Shown here in pieces: positions 36,338-43,862 of a stretch of 64,000 bases of DNA. Numbering within the stretch: the first letter of the stretch is position 1; every line of letters begins with the position of its first letter. Made by a program: the position numbers and the translations under genes. Source of the stretch: Gymnogyps californianus. Its lineage: Eukaryota > Chordata > Aves > Accipitriformes > Cathartidae. The stretch is from assembly GCF_018139145.2 (NCBI RefSeq), contig NW_026114235.1, forward strand, positions 992,001 to 1,056,000. The letters run 5' to 3'. Under the pieces are notes generated by a model. That model saw nothing but the letters and a program-made list of their open reading frames with translations, searched no databases and had not been told where the DNA came from.

Positions 36338-36342
36338 AATGG
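36338..36342 (+). other. Target-site duplication half, AATGG
   Basis: AATGG directly precedes the TG of the provirus D LTR and pairs with the AATGG beyond the 3' end of provirus B. Confidence 0.75.
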
Positions 36343-37651
36343 TGTCCTGGTTTCGGCTGGGACAGAGTTAATTTTCTTCTTAGTAGCTGGTACAGTGCTG
36401 TGTTTTGGATTTAGTGTGAGAATAATGTTGATAACACTCTGATGTTTTAGTTGTTGCTAAGTAGCGCTTCTCTTAAGCCAAGGACTTTTCAGTTTCCCAT
36501 GCTCTGCCAGCAAGCAGGTGGGCAAGAAGCTGGGAGGGAGCATAGCTGGGGCAGCTGACCTGAACTAGCCGAAGGGGTATTCCATACCATGGAACATCAT
36601 GCCCAGTATATAAACAGGGGGGAGTTGGCCGGGAGGGGCGGATGGCGGCTCTGGCATCAGTCAGTGGGTGGTGAGCAATTGCATTGTGCATCACTTTTTT
36701 TTTTCCTCCTTTTTTTTCCCCTCTTCTTTTTTTTTTTTTGTTATATTCCTTTTCTTTATTATTATTATATTTCATTATTATTATTGTTAGTATTATATTT
36801 TACTTTAGTCATTGTGAGGGACTGAAAGAGTTAATGTCTGTAAATGTCTCAAACATTGTAGCAACCAAGGTATGGTCTGCATAACAAAGAGGGAGGGCCA
36901 TTAGCAAGAAGTTGGCTGGCATGGACACAGGGGGTGTGCTGGAGGGTATGCAGTCCCGTGTTCTGGCAGACCCAGCCTGGGAACCCACCATATATGGCCA
37001 GAGGTCACACAAAGCTTATCTGAGGCGGGGGCTTGTAGCTCCTTGGAAAGTCCCTGAGACCACCACCCCAATAAGCCGCACATGCTCAGTAGGTGAAGAA
37101 CCCTCTGGAACACTACCATATATGTAGAGAACTGTCTAGAATGAACCCATATAAGTCTTCAAGAGGCGTGACTGTGGACGGAGATTTAGACTATAAAAGA
37201 CACAACTGCAAAGAGCCACGTGGCATGCGCGCCCGTCACCGGAGGATTACCACGCTCGTCGCCGACACCGCGGGATCCAAGGGTGGTGACTATCTCTTTT
37301 CTTTTCCCCCTCTTTCTTTTTTTTCTCTCTTTTCTCTCTTCTTGTGAACGTTTTGCTGCAACCCACGCTGCCCACCCTTATGCCTTCCACAGTTTGGATT
37401 GTTCGAATAAAGCATTCAAAGTGATCGTTTGGTGTCGTTTCACCTTAATTTAGTCCGGGGGGATCCCAGAACCTCTACGACCCTCTGGTCTGTCCGGTCC
37501 GGGTTGTAACAGTCATTAAACCATTCTTATCTCAATCCACAAGTTTTACCTTTTTTCCCCGATTCTCCTCCCCATCCCACTGGGAGCGGAGGGGAGGAGT
37601 GAGGGAGCGGCTGTGTGGTGCTTAGCTGCTGACTGGGGTTAAACCACGACA
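36343..37651 (+). repeat. 5' LTR of provirus D, interrupted
   Basis: TGTCCTGGTTTCGGCTGG to AAACCACGACA. Removing the nested LTR and one copy of its duplication leaves about 605 bp. The TATA box GTATATAAA lies near 36605, and long T-rich and TTA-rich tracts follow. Subtype markers TTAAGCCAAGGACTT and CTTAGCTGCTGAC are shared with 13277-13853, 60076-60559 (first marker) and the 3' fragment of B (second). Confidence 0.9.
36813..37511 (+). mobile_element. Nested solo LTR, unrelated family, duplication GTCAT
   Basis: A 699-bp element beginning TGTGAGGGACTG and ending GGGTTGTAACA sits inside the D LTR, with GTCAT at both 36808-36812 and 37512-37516. It has its own TATAAAA (37192-37198) and AATAAA (37406-37411). 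Its U5 (TTGGTGTCGTTTCACC, GGTCTGTCCGGTCC) is unlike the other LTRs here. It entered after provirus D had integrated. Its internal family is unknown. Confidence 0.9.
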
Positions 37652-37658
37652 GTCCTTT

Positions 37659-37676
37659 TGGTGCCCAACATGGGGC
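37659..37676 (+). other. Primer binding site (D)
   Basis: TGGTGCCCAACATGGGGC, two mismatches from the tRNA-Lys1,2 complement; the second is a CpG-type G to A change. Confidence 0.82.
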
Positions 37677-37771
37677 ATAAAGGGTTGAGATAACAACAGA
37701 TCTGACCAGTGCGTGTTAAAACAAATTTGTTATAAGCATTCATTGTATTAGTTTAGTAGTCGCTGGTCACA

Positions 37772-39415
37772 ATGTTGGGTTATTGGCTCTTAGAGTTGTG
37801 GTGCTCGTTCTTAGAGTTGTGTTATGTATCACCTCACTTGCCGTATATAGTGCCTGTGCTGCTGCTGATCACCCATAAGGGGAAGTGGATTAAGGTTTTC
37901 GCTTTGCTTTACTATGTAACACTGGTTTATGGTATGATAAAATTATCGGTCGTGGGACTAATCTGGTATTTGTACTCAGCATTGCCGTTATCTCCGTACT
38001 TCAGGAGCTATCTAGCAGAAACTAGTAATAATTACACCCTTTACCTTTTCTCCTCGGAGAGCCAATCTATGGGGGAGACACCTTCCTTCACCTTCCCCTC
38101 CTCCTCCAGGCTAATTACAGTAGTGTTTGAGAATTTTGAAAATTTTGAATATCCTTGGAATGTTGAAATTAACATGGTCCTATTGCTAGGAACTCGCATG
38201 TTCCTGAATGTGGTTCAGGTCTTGTTCAGGGTTAAACAAATATTTAAGAGGATCACCCAGAGATCTGCCCCAAGGCTGGAGAGTTATGAGTGGCAGGGTG
38301 TGTGGGGTAGCATGGGCAAATGCCTAGGACAGTGGGGAACTCCAGTGTTTTGGAACTTCACCCTTGAACAAGTGCAGAATCCTGAAAACCTAGTAGAACA
38401 TTTGGAAAAAGTATGCTGTCACCCCGACAATTCCAGGGAGACACAAATCACTGCAATGTGCTGGGGCCTGGCCCATGCCTACCGAGCCCTGTTCAACACT
38501 GTTCAGTACCCTCAAGGGGAAGAGAAGGTCTCTGGATCTGACAACAAAATTACAGGCACTGCAGACACTTCAACCCCAGCAACAGACACTGCAGCCCCTC
38601 CAGCCCCAGCAACAGGCACTGCAGCCACTCCGACCCCCATGACAGGCACCGCAGCTGAACCAGAGAACCAACCCATGCCGATATCAGTTGCCCCTGTGCA
38701 GAAGAAGAAATACTCAAAAAAGACAGCTCGCTTAGCGAAGGATGAAGGTGAAGCAGGGCCATCACGAGAACAGGAGGAAGAGGCAGAATCGGAGATAATC
38801 ACTCAATCCCTATCCCCGAGTGAGCTGCGAGATATGCGAAAAGATTTCAGCCATCGTCCAGGCAAGCACATCATCACCTGGCTGCTCCGATGCTGGGATA
38901 ATGGGGCCAGTAGCTTGGAATTAGAGGATAGGGAAGCCAAGCAGCTGGGATCCCTTTCTAGGGAAGGGGGCATTGACAAGGCGATTGGAAAAAAGACACA
39001 AGCCCTCAGCCTCTGGAGGCAACTTCTGTCAGGTGTGAAGGAAAGGTATCCCTTCAAGGAAGATGTTATATGTCACCCAGGCAAGTGGACCACCATGGAG
39101 AAAGGTATCCAGTACCTGAGGGAATTAGCCGTGTGGGAGATGGTTTATTATGACCCGGACAATGCGCAGCTACCCAGAGATCCAGATGAAGTCCAATGCA
39201 CACAACCCACGTGGCAGAAGTTTACACAGAGTGCACCATCATCGTATGCCAAGTCATTGGCAGTAATGGACTGGAAAGATGAAGAGGGACCAACAGTAGA
39301 TGAATTGGCTCCCCGACTCCGGCAAAACGAAGAAAGTCTCTCTTCCTCCCTCGTCGCGACTGTGGAGAAACTGCCAGACATACTAGCCGAGAAATGGTCC
39401 CAAGAGTTCCAGTGA
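37772..39415 (+). CDS. gag: Gag of provirus D, N-terminal 547 residues open
   Basis: The ATG at 37772 lies about 95 bases after the primer site and gives the longest N-terminus of the group. Hydrophobic segments lie at about residues 4-33 (broken by a few polar positions), 42-56, 58-71 and 133-153. A sequon (N87-Y-T) sits in the loop between the last two. A matrix-like region, three 10-residue repeats of the TPTPATGTA type, a charged stretch and the capsid-like block (WLLRCWD, RYPFKED, YLRELAVWE) follow. A TGA at 39413-39415 cuts off the last ~60 residues that B and C retain. No zinc knuckle is seen. It is the only copy where the extra N-terminal membrane segments are continuous with the rest of Gag. 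Confidence 0.8.
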   Translation: MLGYWLLELWCSFLELCYVSPHLPYIVPVLLLITHKGKWIKVFALLYYVTLVYGMIKLSVVGLIWYLYSALPLSPYFRSYLAETSNNYTLYLFSSESQSMGETPSFTFPSSSRLITVVFENFENFEYPWNVEINMVLLLGTRMFLNVVQVLFRVKQIFKRITQRSAPRLESYEWQGVWGSMGKCLGQWGTPVFWNFTLEQVQNPENLVEHLEKVCCHPDNSRETQITAMCWGLAHAYRALFNTVQYPQGEEKVSGSDNKITGTADTSTPATDTAAPPAPATGTAATPTPMTGTAAEPENQPMPISVAPVQKKKYSKKTARLAKDEGEAGPSREQEEEAESEIITQSLSPSELRDMRKDFSHRPGKHIITWLLRCWDNGASSLELEDREAKQLGSLSREGGIDKAIGKKTQALSLWRQLLSGVKERYPFKEDVICHPGKWTTMEKGIQYLRELAVWEMVYYDPDNAQLPRDPDEVQCTQPTWQKFTQSAPSSYAKSLAVMDWKDEEGPTVDELAPRLRQNEESLSSSLVATVEKLPDILAEKWSQEFQ

Positions 39416-39907
39416 TCTGAGGATAAGTTCTGCCTCCCACCTGCACGGACCAATATCTCAGCTATTAGGAATAAGCGTCCCTCTGCTCAAGAGAGAGGAG
39501 ATAGATAGAAGGTACACACCATGGGGTACCCTGTGGTCCTACCTGCGTGAGCACGGAGAGGACATGAGGAAGAGGACATGAGGAAGTGGGATGGAAAACC
39601 TACCTCGGTCCTAGATGCACGGGTACGTGAATTGCAAGGAAAAACAATCACACATGAGGATTCTTCCAGGAAAATTGCTGCTTCAGGCTCCAGTGAGCAG
39701 TGTGAGTGGTGTGCCAGAGTGGAAGGGCTGATCTTACTCCTGATCCTATGAGAAGGAATTCTAATCCATTTTTACAAAGAGTGAGTGGAGAATCCTATGA
39801 CCGGGACTAGAGGGGCCCTGCCTCCAGCCAGGCGGAGGAGAGGGACAGCCGGGTTTACTGGACTGTGTGGATCCGATGGCCTGGCACGTCAGACCCACAG
39901 GAGTATA
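39416..39907 (+). pseudogene. gag: gag C-terminus and protease start of D, degraded
   Basis: The sequence continues to match the C-terminal Gag of C with stops and a duplicated ATGAGGAAG segment (near 39566-39588). The conserved gag terminator UAG is at 39808-39810, followed by the same AGGGGCCCTGCC context and about 32 codons toward protease, ending at the junction 39907/39908. Confidence 0.8.
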
Positions 39908-41159
39908 AGGAGAGGTGGGATTATGTGTGCAGGAAAAATTACTATTGGATAGTTCCCTGATACTTAATAAAGTTATAACCTACTTATCCCATATCCCCAT
40001 GCACTTTCTGTTCTGTCCAAGGCAGTTTTAATAGGATTAGTCTCTCATTAATTGCATGAGAGAAGAAACTACTACCTGCAGTCTACAAAAGTAAAAAATG
40101 TGACATGGAACTGTTTTAAGAAATCTGCCCAAGATCTGAGGAGTTGTCTGTCTTACAGCCATACTGGAATGCATGTCACCAAGGTCTCGGGGCAGTCAGC
40201 CCTCTGTCCCCAAACTGCTGCCAGAAGCCTCTGCTTATCCTTTTCCTCCATTAGCCCTTTCCTCTATTAGCTCATGTAGACAAGACATTTCTGTCTGATA
40301 GTGATCACAACACAGGAGCTTACCGAGGTAATATAGCCACTTCCTACACATCATATAATCCCGCATATGCCTCCAGAATGTTGACTGGGACTTGTTGCTA
40401 AAGTTACAGCTTTAGGAGCTAACCATGCTTTATTCTATCTTTATTTTTTTTCTTAACAGTATATTTGTGCTGGTGACACCTCTGTGAAAATGTATTGAAG
40501 AAAGGGCAGAAAACACCAGAGGGAGAGAGGAGGAGGGAGTCAGAGGGAAACAGCAGGGGCAACACCAAGGTCAGTGGAGGAGGAGGAGGAGGAGGAGGTG
40601 CTCCATGGCAGAGCTGGCAAACCCCAAAGGGACTGCAGCCTGTGAAGGGCCCACGCTGGAGCAGAAGAGCAGAGTGAGAAGGCAGGAGCCACAGAAAAAC
40701 TGCTACGTCCCAACCCCCAGGGCTGCTCCCAACCCCCAGGGCTGCTCAGTGCCTCACTGAAGGGACTGGGGATAACATGTGGGATAACATGGGGGGAGGA
40801 GAAGAGTCAGGTGGAGTGAAGCTGAGATTGCAAAAAGGGGGGGAGGTGCTTTCCCTAAGTGGGTAAATGTTTGTTTCTTTTTTTGTTTTCCAATACCTGA
40901 ATCAGTAATTAAATATTTATATTAACAGGTAATAAATTATATTAATTTTCCCCAAGTCGAGTCTGTTTTGCCAGTGACAGTAATTGATAAGTGATCTCCC
41001 TGTCTTTATCTCAACCCATGAGTTTTCTTTCTCTCTTTCTTCCTACTTTCTCCCCCTGTGCTGCTGGAGGGGCTGTGTGAGCGAGCGGCTGTGTGGGTGC
41101 TTGGCTGCCAGCCAACACAAACTCAGCAGTCAGGATTTGGGGAATAACATCTTTTACAC
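39908..41159 (+). repeat. Duplicated proviral flank, right copy
   Basis: Same 1252-base flank as 29238-30489 in opposite orientation, ending TACAC before the C LTR. It contains the LTR remnant 40470-41115. The short open frames inside recur in the left copy simply because the DNA is duplicated. Confidence 0.88.
40470..41115 (+). mobile_element. Diverged LTR remnant in flank (right copy)
   Basis: Duplicate of 29282-29927: GGA-rich tract, CACGCTGGAGCAG, TAATAAATTA and a U5 with AGTCGAGTCTGTTTTGCC. Clear termini and target duplication are not seen. Confidence 0.7.
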
Positions 41160-41747
41160 TGTCCTGGTTTCGGCTGGGATAGAGTTAATTTTCTTCCTAG
41201 TAGCTGGTAGAGTGCTGTGTTTTGGATTTAGTAGGAGAATAATGTTGATAACACACTGATGGTTTTAGTTGTTGCTAAGTAGTGTTTATACTAAGTCAAG
41301 GATTTTTCAGCTTCTCATGGCCAGCCAGCAAGAAGGCTGGAGGGGCACAAGAAGCTGGGAGGGGACACAGCCAGGACAGCTGACCCAAACTGGCCAAAGG
41401 GCTATTCCATACCATATGACATCATGCCCAGTATATAAACTGGGGGAGTTGGCCGGGAGGGGCGGATCGCTGCTCGGGAACTAACTGGGCATCGGTCGGC
41501 AAGTGGTGAGCAATTGCATTGTGCACCACTTGTTTTGTATAGTCTAATTCTTTTAGTGTTATTATTGTCATATTATTATTATTATTATCATTATCATTAT
41601 TTTTCTTCCTTTCTGCCCTATTAAACTGTCTTTATCTCAACTCACGAGTTTTATTTCTTTTCCGATTCTCTCCCCCATCCCACTGGGTGGGGGAATGAGC
41701 GAGCGGCTGCGTGGTGCTTAGTTGCTGGCTGGGGTTAAACCACGACA
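41160..41747 (+). repeat. 5' LTR of provirus C
   Basis: TGTCCTGGTTTCGG to AACCACGACA. TATATAAA lies near 41432, a (TTA/TCA)-rich stretch near 41560-41600 and ATTAAA at 41620-41625. The end of U5 is shared with all other LTRs of this group. Confidence 0.92.
41431..41439 (+). promoter_or_regulatory. TATA box of provirus C LTR
   Basis: GTATATAAA is conserved in the LTRs of B, C and D and in the LTR fragments at 13277 and 60076, about 190 bases before the ATTAAA signal. Its use as promoter is inferred from position. Confidence 0.6.
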
Positions 41748-41755
41748 GTCCTTTT

Positions 41756-41773
41756 TGGTGCCCAACGTGGGGC
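41756..41773 (+). other. Primer binding site (C)
   Basis: TGGTGCCCAACGTGGGGC, nine bases after the LTR; one mismatch from the tRNA-Lys1,2 complement. Confidence 0.87.
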
Positions 41774-41869
41774 ACAACGGGTTGAGATAACGACAAATCT
41801 GACTGGAATGTGTTAGAACAAATTTGTTATAAACATACATTATATTAGTTCAATAGTCACTGGTCACGA

Positions 41870-42047
41870 TGTTGATGTATTTGCTCTCAAAGTTGGTGCG
41901 CTTGTTCTTAAAGGTGCGTTATGTAATACCTTACTTGCAGTATATGCTCCCTGTTGTGCTGTTTATCACCCGTGGGAACTGGGCAAGAGTTATCATGTTG
42001 TTCTACTTTTTGTAACACTGGCTTATGATACAATAGAATTGCTGGTC
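41870..42047 (+). pseudogene. gag: Detached N-terminal membrane segment of gag (C)
   Basis: From an ATG at 41870 the sequence matches the first ~60 residues of D Gag (YVIPYLQYMLPVVLFIT) but meets a TAA near 42014 after a small insertion in a T run. The rest of gag follows in another frame. The identical lesion is present in B (about 28,347-28,524 minus strand). Translation of the main frame would have to begin at 42048. Confidence 0.7.
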
Positions 42048-43862
42048 ATGAAACTGATCTGGTATTTGTACTCAGCATTGCCGTCACCTCCGTACTTCAG
42101 GAGCCATCTGTCAGAAACTATTAATAATTACACCTTGTACCTTTTCTCATCAGAGAGCCAAGCCACGGGGGAGACACATTTCTTCAGCTTCCCCTTCTCC
42201 TCCAGGCAAATTACAGTAGCTCTTGAGAATTTTGAATATCCTTGGGATGTTCAAACCAGCATGTTCCTATTGCTATGTCTCCTGAATGTGTTCCAGGTCT
42301 TGCTTAAGGTTAAACAACTGTTTAAGAATACCACCCAGAGATCTGCCCCGAGGCTGGATAGTCATGGGTGGCATGGCATGTGGGAGAATATGGGCAGGTA
42401 TCTAGAGAACTTCTCACCTCCAATGGTTTGGAACTTCACTCCCGAACAACTACAGGACCCTGATGAAGTGATAGACTATCTGAAAGGAAAATGCTGTGGC
42501 GATTCCAAAGAGGCACAACTTATCGCACTGTGCTGGGCCCTGGCCAGTATCTACCAAACACTGCTCGATACTGTGCAGCACCCTCAGGGGGAAGGGAGGG
42601 AAAACAGACCGACAGATACTGCGGCTACTCCGACCCCTGCGACAGGCACTGTGGATACTCCAACCCCAGCGACAGACACTGCGGCTACTCTAAACCCGGC
42701 GACAGGCACTGCGGTTACTCCAACACCCGCGACAGGCACTGCAGCTGAACCAGAGAACCAACCTGTGCCAGTATCAGTCGCCCCTATACAGAAGAAGAAA
42801 TATACAAAAAAATCAGCTCGCTTAGCGAAGGATGAAGATGAACCAGGGTCATCACGAGAACAGGAGGAAGAGGCAGAACCAGAGGTAATCACCCGATCCC
42901 TATCCCTGAGTGAGCTGCGGGATATGCGAAAAGACTTCAGCCGTCGTCCAGGTGAGCACATTATCACCTGGCTGCTCCGATGCTGGGACAATGGGGCTAG
43001 TAGCCTGGAATTAGAGGGTAGGGAAGCCAAGCAGCTGGGATCACTTGCTAGGGAAGGGGGCATTGATAAGGCAATTGGAAAAGGGACACAAGCCCTCAGC
43101 CTCTGGAGGCGACTCCTGTTGAGCGTGAAGGAAAGGTATCCCTTCAAGGAAGATGTTATATGTCACCCAGGCAAGTGGACCACCATGGAAAGAGGTATCC
43201 AGTACCTGAGGGAACTAGCTGTCCTAGAGATGATTTATTATGACCCGGACAATGCACAATTACCCAGAGATCCAGATGAAGTCCACTGCACACGACCCAT
43301 GTGGCGGAAGTTTGTACGGAGCGCACCATCGTCGTATGCCAACCCATTGGTAGTACTAACTTGGAAAGACGAAGAGGTACCAACAGTGGATGAAATGGCT
43401 CGCCAAGTCCGGCAATACGAGGAAAATCTGTCTTCATCCCTACGGGCCTGCATCTCGGCTGTGGAAAAACTGTCCGAAAAGTCCGAAAAACTGATCAAAC
43501 TGATCGAAAAGTCCTACTCCCCACCTGTACGGACCAGTATCTCAGCTATTAGGAGTGAGCATTCCTCTGATCAAGAGAGAGAATATAGAAGGTACACACC
43601 ACGGGGTACCCTGTGGTTTTACCTGCGTGACCATGGAGAGGACATGAGGAAGTGGGATGGAAAACCTACCTCGGTCCTAGATGCACGGGTACGTGAATTG
43701 AAAGGAAAAACAACCAAAAAAGGGGATTCTTCCAGGAAAGATGCCACTCCGGTTTCCAGCAAGCAATTCCCCAGACAGAGTAGAAGGGCTTCTGACCCTC
43801 TTGAAGGGATCTCTAAGTCATTTTTACAAGAAGTGAGTAACAAATACTCTGACCAGGACTAG
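42048..43862 (+). CDS. gag: Gag of provirus C, open
   Basis: About 604 codons from ATG 42048 to UAG 43860. Layout as in B: hydrophobic WYLYSALP segment, loop with sequon NYT, hydrophobic MFLLLCLLNVFQVLL, basic stretch, matrix-like region, four full 30-base repeats at 42611-42730 encoding TPTPATGTA-type units, KKKYTKK, an acidic stretch, the capsid-like block (WLLRCWD, RYPFKED) and a tail with short Leu/Lys heptad-like repeats (SEKLIKLIEK). No CCHC box is present. Pro-pol follows in the same frame after the stop. Intact and possibly translatable; whether it forms particles is unknown. Confidence 0.82.
   Translation: MKLIWYLYSALPSPPYFRSHLSETINNYTLYLFSSESQATGETHFFSFPFSSRQITVALENFEYPWDVQTSMFLLLCLLNVFQVLLKVKQLFKNTTQRSAPRLDSHGWHGMWENMGRYLENFSPPMVWNFTPEQLQDPDEVIDYLKGKCCGDSKEAQLIALCWALASIYQTLLDTVQHPQGEGRENRPTDTAATPTPATGTVDTPTPATDTAATLNPATGTAVTPTPATGTAAEPENQPVPVSVAPIQKKKYTKKSARLAKDEDEPGSSREQEEEAEPEVITRSLSLSELRDMRKDFSRRPGEHIITWLLRCWDNGASSLELEGREAKQLGSLAREGGIDKAIGKGTQALSLWRRLLLSVKERYPFKEDVICHPGKWTTMERGIQYLRELAVLEMIYYDPDNAQLPRDPDEVHCTRPMWRKFVRSAPSSYANPLVVLTWKDEEVPTVDEMARQVRQYEENLSSSLRACISAVEKLSEKSEKLIKLIEKSYSPPVRTSISAIRSEHSSDQEREYRRYTPRGTLWFYLRDHGEDMRKWDGKPTSVLDARVRELKGKTTKKGDSSRKDATPVSSKQFPRQSRRASDPLEGISKSFLQEVSNKYSDQD

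Larger units (their letters stand above)
36343..39907 (+). mobile_element. Provirus D: 5' half only
   Basis: 5' LTR (split by a nested LTR), primer site, gag and the first codons of protease. It stops at GAGTATAAGG, just before the protease active site, where it is joined to duplicated flank sequence. The missing 3' half appears to be the one now attached to provirus B. Confidence 0.88.

Noticed and set aside
40052..40270. Short frame repeated at 30127-30345, seeming conservation
   Set aside because: Identity reflects the recent inverted duplication, not selection.
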